This document shows positions 21,560-34,455 of a stretch of DNA of 64,000 nt, piece by piece. The DNA comes from Larus michahellis (lineage: Eukaryota > Chordata > Aves > Charadriiformes > Laridae): the NCBI RefSeq assembly GCF_964199755.1, contig NC_133904.1, forward strand, positions 1 to 64,000, read 5' to 3'. The number at the start of each line of letters is the position of its first letter. Within the stretch, counting starts at the first letter, position 1. The translations under genes were made by a program, and so were the position numbers. The notes under the pieces are model-generated. The model made no database searches and was not told the DNA's origin. It worked only from the letters and a program-made list of their open reading frames with translations.

Positions 21560-22997
21560 GTAGCTTAATTCCAAAGGTCTTGTTTCTACTTAGAAACACT
21601 GTTCAACTAGGGCCAACAGCAGCCTGCCATCAAAAAAAAAAAAAGCCCACAAACATTACACCCCACACAAAGCAGCCTGAACATCTTTGAGATATTATCT
21701 CCTTCACTATCCATAAACAGCCTCTCTGACTTGGCTCTGCTTATGCCAACACCCACTAATGAAACACCCATGCACCCAACCTACTGAGAGCTAATCAATT
21801 CCAGATGACTACGCAACCTTTGCCTCAGTCTCAACAGATCCACATATTAACTATAGACTCTTGTCACTATTCTGCCTGCCTTGAGCTCTGCACACCTGGG
21901 CAGGGGGGTTCCGAGCCAGACACAGACACACACAATCAGAGACCAAGACTACACAGAATGCTAAAAACAACACGCCTCAAGAATGACAGAAAACTCCCAG
22001 CAAGAAGGATGACACCCGGATGGAAGTCACCATCAGGCAAGAAGACCTGGAGACCACGGTGGTGATGTGAAGAGGCTCTATGGAAGCCCCTGAAACAAAG
22101 TTTACAACGTCATCATCTGTGATAAGGAGGGACTGTCAAGACTGCTAAGATGTATGCGCAGGAAGACTGGCTTCAAGACCTAAGAATGTAATGACGTAGG
22201 GAAGAAGACCCAGTCGCAGAAGTGGGCTGTCCTGAAGCTTCCAAGACGCAAGACCGAAGCATGCTTTAAGCTTCTAACGCAAGACGACCAGCAGCCGAAT
22301 GGTGCTATGCGCAGGGGTGCAAGCATTCGAGACCCTAGGGAGGGTGCCTGAGGCGCCACGCTGTGCTCCTGGAGCTTAAAAGATGACCTCGTGACCCAAG
22401 AAAGGTCTAAGACGCAGAACACGGACCACACGAACAACATGACAACTGACACAGGCTGGAACTGCCCTGCCCGGGATGTGCTAGCATCATGCTGAACAGT
22501 AAGCCACATCCTTTACCTGCCCAAAGGGGACTGTGCCCCAGGACAGCCCTCACCCCTATGCTAACTTCAAAGACCCCTTTCAGCAACTGTCAACCTCATC
22601 CCCTTGGCCCCTCTCGGGCACCAGTGTCTCAACTTAGCTTGTGGATGGCCAGGGGTCAGAAACCATCCTTGACGCAATCCACAAAAAAACAGCCATCTGA
22701 TATCTTCCTGCAGTCATCAGCTTCCTCCTCTTCCTCTGCAAAAGGAAAAAAAAAACATGAATCCCCAAAGCAACCACAGCATCAGCAATAAGCATCTTGA
22801 GAGGAGATGCCAACCTCTTCCACAATATCCGCATCCTCCCAAACACCATGGCCTTCCGCTCGCCTGCTCCACACTGATTCTGGAGGCCAAAGCTGCAGTG
22901 ACAATTATTTATGGCACCTAAGATACCAAGAAACACAACATTACCAATACGCTTATGTGAAATCGCCAGTTCTGTGCTCATCCTCGCTACTATCGGA
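21560..22997. repeat. Module M, copy 3
   Basis: It carries the module markers in order: GGTCTTGTTTCTACTTAGAA, an A-run, ACATTACACCCCACACAAAG, CAGCAAGAAGGATGACACCC (same block as 14279), GTATGCGCAGGAAGACTGGC and ACCTAAGATACCAAGAAACA. The stretch around 22000-22150 is nearly identical to 14280-14440, whereas other parts are more diverged. That pattern suggests gene conversion or uneven selection. Confidence 0.7.
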
Positions 22998-25900
22998 TAC
23001 AGAATCAGATTCTATGAGAAAACATTCTCAACAATATCTTGCTCTACAAAATAAGTTATTTACTCTAAATTAGAAGCAATTTTGAGTCATATTGATGATC
23101 TCTTTTTGACTTATTTACTCAATAGTGCTACTTCAGTCACAAAAGACAGAAAGCAACAAAAAAGCATGGAAATATAAGTAATGTACCTGAAACTGCATAA
23201 AGTACATTAATTAACATCTAAGTAGCTAGAACAAAAATAAGTTGTAAAAGGCAACAAAAATAATCATGGCAGACATATTGATAAAAGTAGATAAAGGCTA
23301 AGAAAAGATCTGAGCCTATGACAGACATTGTTAGGGTACCAGATACAAAATAGAAACATAATATAATGCAGAAACCAAACAGACTGCTCTAGAGCACAGA
23401 GATGATTTTGGAAAAGGCTCTGGCAGAATGAGAGGCCTTGTCAGAGAGATTAGAGAGGTCCCGAAGGGGCCAGAGAAACCAAAGATGTCTTGGGATATGA
23501 TGAGCTCAAAAGGGAATCGAGCAAAATATGGTTGCCCTCGGAATGGACTGCAAGTGCACCAAAAAGATGAGAGAACCAAAAGACTGATGGGGTTAATGGT
23601 TGCAGACTCTGGAAAGGTTCTGAGGGAAAAAGAGGGGTTCAAAGTGCCCTCTGGGACTAAAATAGGGCTCTGGGGCATAGGGGATATCTCATGAGAGCTC
23701 GGCGATGGGAGTGGGAGAGTACCAGTAAGCCTCAGAGATAACAAGGCAGAACTCTGAAGGGGATTTTGACAAAGTACAGATGATGTTAGGGGGCTGGGGA
23801 CAGAATGAAGGCATCCTAAACAGCAAAGAGGAAGTTAAGGGCACTTTGAAGAGCGCAAAAAAAAAAACCCAAAATCAAAAGGGAGTTGAAGTGCTGGCAG
23901 TGCTGTGGGGTATGAGAAAGGACTCGGAGGACACAGCTTTAGAAAGCAGGGGCATTATGAGGGGGCAGGGTAGGAAAAGAAGGCTCAGAGACGCAGCGAG
24001 GGCTTAGGAGTCTTGGGAGGGGGTCTGGGCAAACTACATGAATGAATGAGAGAGGAACTGAACGGAGATACCCTCGATGGCAGAGAGAAACATGACGGGG
24101 CGCCATGTAGCAAAGAAAGACGAGAGGCTCTGATGGAACAAGAGACATAGGGAGGTAAAATGCTAGGAGAGGCTGTGGAGTTTGAGGAAGGTCTTGGGAA
24201 GCTTCGTGAGGGTGGAGAGGCGTCGAGCAGGGCGGGTAGACAAAAGAAGGCTGGGGAGGACAAGGACGAACTCGGATGATCATCTGAGGGGAGTATGGAT
24301 GTTCCCATGTGGCCGGGGACTGAACATAGGAATCCTAGGTAGCATAGAGGAACAAATGACAGCTCTACGACTCAAAGATGGACCCACCTAAAATGCTACG
24401 AGATGGATGTGGAGGGCCAGGAAACTCCTGGGGGGCATCGTGACCAGGAGAAGAAAAGTCCCGATGGAGCCAGAGAGACAGAAAAATGATAGGAAGCATG
24501 ATGATTAAATCCAGGGGGAATCTGAACTGAGTAAATGTTGCCTTGGAGGCCAGGGAACTAATAGAGGCAGGGCGAGAAGAAGACAGAAGAATGGGGCTGG
24601 GTGTTGAAGAAGAGCCTGGGAAGACCCTCCTGACGAGCAGTGACGTTCAGACTGGACTCCCTTGCTTTCTAAACTCCTTCTCGGAGAGGAGTCTGGGTGC
24701 GGCTGGATCCAGTCTTAGCCTCCAACTGTAAAGGACAATTCGGACCTGGGTTCTGTCACAGAGTCGGTTTAATACAGCTTGAGCTGGATACCTCGGAAGA
24801 GGGACCCCCTCAATACTTTTCCTGTGCTTTGTAAAGCCTCAAAATCTATGACATAAGCAGTTTGTGCCCCTGTTCACATGACAAGCGTGTGTCTCATCTC
24901 TGATAAAATTGTTCAGCCATTACGTGTCCTCTTTGATGACTGGAGTTTTGGTGCAAATGCTTTTACCTTCTGACCTGGTTTTGTGACCTCATTGTCACAT
25001 CTGCACCTGTATTTTATCCTCCTTCTGCTGACTTGGGATAGAATGGTCCCTTTTTTCATTTCCAAGAATTAGAGTTCCCTTTCCTTTGATCATAACGGTC
25101 ACCGTAGTTCATAATGTTAAGCATATAATCTTCCTTGATGTTACTTATACAATTTCATTGTGTTAGTTAAGTTACAATGTATCAAAGTAAAACAAAACTA
25201 CTATCCATCCTTCTAGGACTAAGAAGGAGTTCAGCCAAAGTTTGCTATGTTGCTGGGTTACATCTTGCAGGTAAGGCTTCGCCAGTCTAGGTGCTTATGC
25301 TAAGCAAAACTTCAGTGTCGGACACCGGCTCACAGATACGGAGTCGGGAAGCCTTCTGAGGGAAGGAGAGGGGTGTGCGAGGTCCACGACAAAGATGAAG
25401 ATGTACTGAGGGCAACCCTGAAGGCATCTATAGCGGTTGTGACACCATGAGAGGGGTCCTGAATGGGCCAGAGAGACCAAAGAAGGTACAGGGACATGAG
25501 GAGGAAGTCCGGGGGGGATTGCAACGGAGTACAGATGTCCTCAGGAGGCCGGGGACCAAATGGAAGCATCCTAGGTGGTGCAGAGGATGATAGGAGGGCT
25601 CTGAGGCACAAACAAACCTGAGGACGGGTTTCTGAGGGAAAGAGCTCAGACATAATTTTGTAAGTAACAGGGATTAAGAAAATAAGGAAAAAAATTAAAA
25701 AATAGAAACAGTGAACTCAAAAACCAGAATGTGCTAAGGAAAGACAAGAAATAATTGAAACTGAAGACGGCAAAGGAGATAAATGTAGACAGAAAATCTT
25801 AAGAGCATCCATGATTAAAGAAGCAAGGAAACAAATTACAAAATAACAATGGCAAACTAAATCGGAGATGTAGAAGGAAAAATTAAAAAGCAACAGCACT

Positions 25901-27680
25901 AAGGAAAGACAATAAGTAATTTTAAAATGACAGCAAAGGGAACAAAAGTAGGCATAGTAAGAACAGTTAAAAAGTGCTAGCTGGTAGGGTAAATAAAGAG
26001 AAATATTACAAAATAGGGATGGTGAACAAAAACAGATGTAGAAAGAAATTTTTAAATGCGATGGCAGTAAGAAAAGACAAGAAATAATTAAAAGAAAAGA
26101 TAAGCAATAAAGATAAACAGGATAAAAGTAAGGAATTTAAGAAGTGATGGGGATTGGGGAAACAAAAGGAAATAACTAGGAAACATGGAATGCAAAGTGT
26201 AATGGAGATGTAGAAAGAAAATTCTAAAAAGGCTCTGCATTAATGAAATAAAAAATTAAAAATATACACAGTGAATGAGATAAAAGTGGACAGAAAGAAC
26301 CTTTTAAAAGCAAGAGTGGTTATAGAAAGAAAGGAAAAAAAGATAAAAACCTAGGGACAGCAAACTAAATAAAAATGTTTACAGGCAACGAAGTACAAAA
26401 CCAATGCAGAACAAAGAAAAATCGGTATTGGCAGGTTCATAAAAGTAGACAGAGAATTTTTAAAGTGAGGTGGTAAGAGAAAGACAGGAAAAATTAAAAG
26501 GTGAGGATGGCAAACTGGATAAAAGTTGACATAGTAAGAAAATTTAAAAACCAAACAGATCAAGAAAAGAGGGAGAAAAAAATAGGGTCAGCAACCTGAA
26601 TAAATAAAGACAATGAAACAAAATTTTAAAAGTAACAAAGTAGAGGACAGGCAAAAAGAATTAAAAAACACAGACAGGGACCTGGGTAAGTGGAGACACA
26701 GAAAGAAAATTTGGAAAGCAACGGGGCACTGGCCATACAGGTAGTTAGAAAGTTAAATAGCAGGAGATAGAGTTGGACCAACAGCCACAGACAGAGGACA
26801 GTGGAAGAGGGATGGGGGGGTGGAGCAGAGGGAGTCACTGGAAATAGAGATGGGTCACTGGGTAGAGGGAGACCTACAAATGCAATTTTCACAAGCAATA
26901 GTGAAGAAGGCAGTGTGGGAAGAATGAAATAATAGCAGATAGGGAGCTGGGAAGGCAGAGGCACAGAAAGGAAATGGAGAAGGGGACGGAGTACAGGGTG
27001 GCATTGGCAGAAGAGCAAAAACTTTTGGGGAGCCAGAGTCTAGGACAGGCAAGGACACGGGCAGAGATCACAAGAAGCATGGCAGGGAAGGGCCTGGACA
27101 CACATGAGAGGGCGTGTGACTCACCACAGCTCCTGGCGCAGGTGGGAGACTTTATGGCCCAGAGGCTTCTCTCTCTGCCCCTTGCTCCTCGGTGGTGCTG
27201 GCAGCCTGACCCTTGCCTGCCTAGGAGTGGGTGGTGGGTGCCTCGATGCTCTTCTCCCATGAGGCATCCCAGAGGCACGGTGGCTCACACATGCAGACGA
27301 CAGGCAGCGAGCTCCTGGCACTCTGTGCTGGTGGTGCGCTCCGTGGGGGATGGCTGGGAGAGATCCTTCCTTGCCGTGGGAACCGTCTGTGCCTTGCTGG
27401 AGGCACATGCCTGTGGAACCCCCTTTGTGTCACTCTTCAGCCAGCTCCAGCAGGCAGCTGTGGCCAGGCAGGCCCCTCGGCACAGCAGAGCCAGCTGTGA
27501 CCTCAGCCTCACTGGCTGAACCTGAGCCTGGCCCAGCCCAGCCCATCCTCCCCTCATGGGTCTCACCTGGGCTGCCTCAGCCCCAGCTGGAGCCCACTGG
27601 GAAGAGGGGCCATTGCCAAAGCCCCACAGCACATCACCCCCTCCCCTGAGCCTGTCCCCAGCAATGAGCTCTGCACCCTG
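22998..27680. repeat. Segmental duplication, copy B (partner 1515-6800)
   Basis: This is the collinear partner of copy A, lacking the CR1. It contains the LTR-like stretch (24640-25330), the purine-rich block (25650-27060) and the GC-rich right end (27060-27680). No conserved open frame exists between A and B, so I see no gene. Confidence 0.8.
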
Positions 27681-28468
27681 GGGGCAGCAAGTGCCTCCAG
27701 GGGCGCAGAGGAGGCAGGAAGTGTTTATTCCTTAATGTGCCCAAGAAATCCCGGCAGTGAGTTGGCTACAAGGCTCAATGCCCAAAGGCGGCAGGACAGA
27801 GGGACAAAAGGGAAGAAAAAAGCAAAAAAACCACGAGAGATAGAGAAATAAATGAGACAGACAGGGACCAGGGGAGAGAGGTGGAAGTAACCAGCGGGAT
27901 AAGAAGAGACAACACACAGGAGCAGGGGAAAAGAAATATGATCAAGAAATACAAAATAGAAACAGGCACCCTGGCAGAAGTACACATTGAAAGAAAATTT
28001 TGAGAAGCGACAGGGTACAAGAAACATAAGCAAAAAAATGACAGGCAGATGCAGAAAAAAAATGAAAAAAGTTACAGTGTGCTGAAAATAGAGGGGAGAA
28101 TTGGGAATTATAGGCAGGGAGATGGCTAGGAGGAGATATAGACACAAAATTTTGAAAGGCATAGGATATGAGAATCCTACCAAAGACTTAAGAGATAGGC
28201 ATGCAGAAGTGCATAGAAAGAGATAGAGGAAGAGAATTATGAAAAGCGACAGGGTACAAGAACATGGGAAAGAAATTAAAATTAATTTGGGGAGACAGAG
28301 AGGGAAAAGTAGCAAGAAAATTTTAGAAGCAAACTGGGTTCAACAAACCTAAGCAAGAATTTAAGTGAAAGGGATGGAAAGAGAGAAATAAAGTTTCAAA
28401 AGAGATTGGGTAAAAGAAACATAGTCAAGTATTAAAAGACAAGGACACAAAGCTTAATAGAAGTAATC
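27681..28468 (+). repeat. Purine-rich degenerate repeats
   Basis: The plus strand is again rich in A and G with words like GACAGGGTACAAGAAA(C/G)AT recurring about every 130-240 bp. The 196-codon minus-strand frame (28315-27725), rich in Phe, Leu and Ser, is a composition effect. It looks related to 4200-5634 and 25650-27060. Confidence 0.6.
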
Positions 28469-29035
28469 TGTGGTGGATTGACCTTGGCTGGCCCCTGGGT
28501 ACCCACCCAGCCTCTCTATCATTGCCCTTCCTCAACGAGACAAGGGGAGAAGTTAAAATGAAAAAGCTTGTAGGTTGAGACAAGGACCAAGAGATCGCTC
28601 ATAGTCACAAAACCAACAGACTCAACTTGGGGAAATTCACTTATTGTCAATCAAATAAGAAATAAGAACAAATTTAAAAAAAACACCTTCCCACCACCCC
28701 TCTCTTTTTCTGGTATCATCTTCACTCACGACTTCTCTACATCGTACCCCCAGACAATGGAGGTGTCAGGGAGTCAGGATTGTCTCTGCTGCTCCTTCCT
28801 CCTCGCACTCTTTTTCCGCTCCAACAGCGGGGCCGCCACGTGTTGCAGGGACTCTCTGCTCCACTCCTGGCCAGTGTTGCTGATGGGCTCAGCTTTGACC
28901 AGCAGCAGGTCCCTCTCTGAGCTGGCTGTGCCCAACATGGGGGGAGCTTCTGGTGTCTTCTCACAGAACCCACCCCTGCCCCCCACAACTCAGCCAACAA
29001 AACCTTGTCACTTAAACCCAATGCAACAGCAATCT
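28469..29035 (+). mobile_element. Solo avian ERV LTR or fragment
   Basis: It opens with TGTGGTGGATTGACCTTGGC, typical of an abundant avian LTR family. It also holds the C/T-rich body and the CTTAAACCCAATGCAACAGC stretch expected near the far end. No matching second LTR or internal region is adjacent, so it is probably solo. The right end is approximate. Confidence 0.6.
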
Positions 29036-29389
29036 ACTACAGGGCAGAGAAGGGGGGGCGGTGAAAAAACAGGGAAGGGGAGCCACAGGGGAAAGAAAAC
29101 AGCTATGGGCTACGGATCAGACAGGAGGAAGCAACAGGGAGCGAGACAGAGAGAACCATGAAGGCAGAAATTGGCCATGGGACAGATCTTTTAATACAAT
29201 AACATCCTTTATATAATATAGTAGATACAGGTTTTTATTTTGAACTCCTTTTTATATACATACACTCATATTTTTCAATATGTATAAAAATGAGAAATTG
29301 TTCTTTATTTCAATGCCTCATACCCATATATACAGGTTTTATTGTTTTTTTAAACACACATTCCCCACATGAATTTTCAGGCATTTTTT
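29036..29389. other. AT-rich segment shared with 36340-36530
   Basis: CAGGTTTTTATTTTGAA, the run ATGAGA(A/G)ATTGTTCT(T/C)TATTTCA and TGGGGCTGTGAAC-like sequence appear here and at 36350-36520 in the same order. This is a further low-copy shared segment. No gene is seen. Confidence 0.55.
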
Positions 29390-30960
29390 GGGCTGTGAAC
29401 TGCCTCTTTTAGGAGGAACCCCATATGACATGCGCACACCCTCAGAAAGGTCTCGTTTTGCCTTAGAAATACCATCTGGAGTACAATTACAGCCTGACAT
29501 TAAAAAAAAAAAACCACACACAACATACAAACACTACACCCCACACAAAGCAGCCTTAACATCTTCGAGATGCAGTTTGCTTCACTACTGCCGAACAGCC
29601 CCTCCCACATAGCTCTGCTCATCCCAAAACAACCCCATTAATTAAAGAGCTGCCCACACCTGCTGATGGCTACTTGATGGGAGTTGACTGTACCACCTTT
29701 GCCTCAACAGTCTAGGTAGATCAAACTAACCATAGACTCCTATTGATGTTCCACCTACCCCAGAGTTTACGTGACCGGGCAGAGCAGCTCCGAGCCAAAC
29801 ACACACAAGCACAGACCGACATTACACAGAACACTACAAACAATGCACCTCACAAATGAGGGAAAACTCTCAGCAAGAAGGATGACACCAACATAAGTGA
29901 CTGTTGGGCAAGAAGACCTGCAAGACCACAATGGTGACACGAGAAGGCTCTAGGGAAACCCCAAGAAATGAGTACAATGTAATGGTCCAGGACAAGAAGT
30001 GACTCAAACTGAGATGTATGTGCAGGAAGCCTGGCTTCAAGACCTAAGAATTTAAGGATGCAGGGAAGAAGTCCCAGTCACTGAAAATGGATGGCTAGAG
30101 AACAGAGCTGCTCACGCAGCCAGGAACAATGCTGCAGTTGAGGACCACCCAGAAACTTCCGAGATGCAAGGCCGATCCACTGTTTAAGCTTATAATGCAA
30201 GAAAAGTGGGGCCTGACTGGGGCAGTGCCAATGAGTTCTGGCATTCAAGACTCTTGGGATGGTGTCTGAAGTACAGGCTGTGCTCCTCAAGTGTAAAGAG
30301 AGCATGGAGACCCAAGGAAGGTTTAGGACACAGAAGACAGACCACACAAACAACACAACAGATGCAGGCTGGAACCACCCTGCCCAGCTCATGCTAGCAT
30401 TGTGCTGAAGACTAACCCGCTCCCTTTACCTGCTCAAAGGGGATGGCTCCAGGACAGCCCTCTGCCCTTCTCTAACTTTAAGAGGCCTCCCTGCAAATCA
30501 CAAACTTCTCCCTTTCCAGCCCCTCCCCAGCCCTGGCCACTCAACTTAGCTTTCAGAGGGCTGGAGGTCTTAAATCTGATGTCGACAGAAAAAAAAAAAA
30601 AAACAGCACATCGACTATCTGGGACATTCCTGTAGTCACCAGGTTCATCATCATCATCATCTACAATTAAAGAAAACCAAACAGTGACAGCAAGAAGTTT
30701 CAGAGAGGCCACCGCCAACCTCTTCCACAATTTCCCCTTCCTCAAAAGCACAATGGGATTCCACTCAGCTGCTCCTTCCAGAGTCAAATGCTGTGGCCAT
30801 CATTGCTTGAGATACCAAGAAACAAAGTTACTGTTGCACATGTGAGAAATCACCAGCCACAAGCTCCTCCTCACTGCTGCCTCGGCTCACCTCTAATGCT
30901 CACCCACTTCCAAAGATGGCTCACAGGGCACCTGCAAAACCAGAAGATAAATAATTAACC
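29390..30960. repeat. Module M, copy 4
   Basis: It shares the marker order of copies 2 and 3: A-run and ACACTACACCCCACACAAAG, then GTATGTGCAGGAAGCCTGGC, a TTTACCTGCTCAAAGGGG variant, and GATACCAAGAAACA. It includes a short CATCAT microsatellite near 30645-30660. The minus-strand frame 30392-30078 shares a short stretch of register with copy 5 only, so no conserved protein is apparent. Confidence 0.65.
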
Positions 30961-31590
30961 AGGTTGCCGTATAATACTTCACTATTAAGACACCAATGTG
31001 GCCCACAACCGCCTCACCTTCTCAGCACGCTCATCAGCATGTGGCTTAGTCCCTCTGAGCCTGCATCCTGCACCTGAAAAAAAAAAGCCAACCAAAAGAC
31101 ATATGCTGACATACTGCCCGACACCACAGCCTGCCTACAGCCATTCCTGTCTCCTACTCCTTTACCCTGGCCTCTCGCTCACCTGCCCTCCATGGTTTTG
31201 GGCTGCTGCTTTGAGGCTTACAAACTACCTGTAAAACAGACAAAGGACACTAAAAACTTCACCCACAATATAACATCTGAGAAGAATTGCTGCTTCAGCC
31301 CACTATTCATTGACCACCTTGCCCGAGAGTCACATCCGGTGCCAATATCCTGCTTTACTCATCACTTCATACCTTCAAAATGAAAAAAAAAAAAACAACC
31401 CACACCCCACCACCAAGCCATAATATAATGATATAGCCACCAGTCACATCTTCCCTCCAGCACCGTGAACTGACCCACCTTCTTACAGGGTCCCGCTTGC
31501 CTTCTCCATGACTCTTTGGTGCACATCTTGTCCCTCTGCATCTGAAAAAATTAGTAAACAAGTCACCCAGATGCTGATCAGTAGCTGAAC
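30961..31590. repeat. Leading segment of module M copy 5
   Basis: Sequence such as CCTGTAAAACAGACAA and CTGCTTCAGCCCAC parallels 13550-13640, upstream of copy 2. Only short frames occur. Confidence 0.45.
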
Positions 31591-33190
31591 AATTCCAGGG
31601 GTCTTGTTTCCATTTAGGAATATCATCTAGGCTCCAACTACAACCTGCCATTAAAAAAAAATTGGACCCAACATTAATCCCCACACATACAAGCCTTAAC
31701 ACCTTCAATCTGCTTCACTACTGCCAAACAGTAGTGAAGCAGGAGGCTCCCAGGAGGCTCCAATCATCCCCATAACACACTATGGAAATGACTGTCCCTA
31801 CCAATGGCTGCTTGATCCCAGATGACTGTACAACCTTTGGCTAAACAGTCTTGGCAGATCAACATATTACCCATAGACTCTTATTGCTGTTCCACCTACC
31901 CCTGACTCTACACCCCCAGGCAGGGCAGCTCCACGCCAAACACACCCACGTGCAGCCCAACACCACACAGCACTATAGACAACAACGTGACTCCAAGATG
32001 AGAGAAAACTCTCCACAAGAAGAATGACTTTCAGACAAGAGATGCTGTTGGGCAAGAAGACCAATGGCCACAGCACGGACGTGAGGAGGCTCTGTGGCAA
32101 AGTCATAAAAATCATAAAAGAGTCAAATGTAACAGCCCATTCCAAGAAGTTCCTGTCAAAATGGAGATGACATATGTGCAGGAAGCCTGGCTTCAAGACC
32201 TGAGAATGTAAGGATGCAGGGAAGAAATCCCAGTTCATAAAAGCAGATGGCTAGAGCTGCTATAGCTCAGAGAACAGAGCTGCTCATGCAGCCACGAACG
32301 ATGCTGCAAAAGAGGACCATCTAGAAACTTCCAAGAGGCAAGTCCGATCTGCACTTTAAAATTGTTATGCAAGAAGTGCCCATTGGGCACTCTGCCAATT
32401 AGCACAGGCATTCGAGACTCTACAGGGGCTGCCCAAGGCACATGCTGTGCCCCTTGAGTGCAAAGAGAAACGAGGATTTCAAAACCTAAGGAAAGTCCAA
32501 GACACAGAAGACAGAGCACACAAACTACACAACAACAGACACAGGCCAGAACTGCCCTGCCCAGCACACGCTAGCTTTGTGCTGAAGAGTAATCCACTCC
32601 CTTTACCTACTCAGAGGACACTCCTTCTGGATAGCCTTCTGCTCTACCCTGACTTGAAAACTCCTCCCTGAAACTGTCAACCTTGGCCCCCCTCCAGCGC
32701 CTGTGCCTCTACTTAGCTTTCAGACAGCCAGGGGTCGGAATTCATCCTTGACAAAGAACCCACAACAAACAGCTAACTGATGTGTTCCTGCAGTCACCAG
32801 GTTCCTCTTCAACTGTAAAACAAAAAGAAACCATGGCTCCAGCAGTGACCACCCTGATAGTAGAGGCCAAGCTCTTCTACAGCACCCTCATCCTCAGAGG
32901 TGCCATGGCAATCTGCTCACCTGTTTCACACCGATTCTAGAGTCAGAGGCTGCAGCAGCAATTACTTACGACACCTAAGATACCAACAAACACAAAATTA
33001 CCATTGCATTTCTGTGAAATCACCAGTCCCATGCTCCTCCTCAATACTATCCAGCTCACCTCAAATGGAAGGGACTAGAACAGACCAGACCCTCTTGACA
33101 CCCAAATCCAAATGCAAAACCCATATGATAAAGACTGCTGAACCTGCCTCCATTTCTTAGCCAAGCCCCAGCACCAAAACTTTTAGAAAC
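31591..33190. repeat. Module M, copy 5
   Basis: The markers appear again in order: GGTCTTGTTTCCATTTAGGA, an A-run, TGTGCAGGAAGCCTGGCTTC, CTTTACCTACTCAGAGG, and ACACCTAAGATACCAACAAA. This copy is the most diverged from copies 2 and 3. It holds an inverted CACTACTGCC/AGTAGTGAAG pair near 31710-31730. Confidence 0.65.
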
Positions 33191-34180
33191 CTCTTCTCCT
33201 CAACTGTCAGGGAAGGACCCCCACTTCTTCTTGACAGCTCCCATTCCATATTTGTGACCCTGAAACCCCTGTGTCAGCCACTCCTCAGGAGCTGCTCTTC
33301 TGAGCCATGCCCTGTGTTCAGCAGGCACCTCCTATCTTCTGTCTTCCCACGGACTCTGGGCTCTGCTATAGACCCACAAAATAAGTAATGCCCTGACACA
33401 ATCTACGAGGGGCCTGCTGCAAGCTGCAAAAACTCTAGGGACACCACGTCACTCTTTGGGCAATGGGGAAAGGTGATGAGCCATGCCATACCCTGAATGA
33501 CACTATGCCTTACATCCCTGCTGCTTTCTTGAGAAGTGCTAAAGTACAATATGCAGATGCATACAAAATGCTCACCTTAACCCCTACAATATAATCTCAT
33601 CATCAACCCAATTAAGAGAAACAAGATCAGCAACTCACACAGCATACTGCAAAACCGGTGGAAAAAATCTCTGGCCCATCTTCAATAAAGTTAGGAATTC
33701 TAGGAAAATGCAGCCCTCCTAGAATACAGGAAAGCACACTATTAAACCATCTGGGCATCCCCTAAACACTCATCACAAAGTTACTGACCTGAAAAAAAGG
33801 AAACAAAAAAGCTGCATACCAGTCAACTTTCTACTATACAGGTGGCAGGATGTGTACTGGTCCTGAAGGTCTTAGCTCAGCCTTCTTACCTCTGCCTCCC
33901 TAAATACCAAAACATGCCTGCCCCAAAGCTGCAGCCAAGTGAAGGACCAGCAGAGCACCAACCCCAGAGGAGCCCAGCAGCAGAACAAGCTCCTGAGCTG
34001 AGCCTGTGGCTCATATACCCCGGGCCCCGCCCACTGCCCTTCCCACAATCCCCTGGAGAAAGGGGCGGGGACAAACACACACACACACACCCCCCCCCCG
34101 AAGACAAAGAGGTGGCCACAGGGATAGGAGCTCCTTTTCTTATGCCTTAAGTTCCCAGCAGGCAAAGCAACAGTCATTTT
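33191..34180. other. No recognisable feature except a CA run
   Basis: I see nothing gene-like. A short CA then C run lies at about 34076-34099, beside a GGGGCGGGG box and a CCCGCCC box, so a weak GC-box promoter is possible but unproven. Confidence 0.35.
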
Positions 34181-34455
34181 TATTTCTATTGGGCACTTGC
34201 CTCTGGTGATTCTCTTACCGCTTTTGTTTGAGTTCTGTCTACTTGTTGCTGTAGAGAAGAGAGTTCTGCAGGCGTCACTTTATTTTTGCGATCTTCAGAT
34301 ATTTTTGTGGTTAATTGGTAATCATGTTTTATGGTTTTAGAAGAGTGCTGGAAGCAGGTGATTTCCAGAAGACTGATGAGCACTTCCTGGATCCTAGAGG
34401 ACTAAATCGCCATGGAGACACGTGTCGGCGGACTGCGGGACGTCCTGGAGGACTT

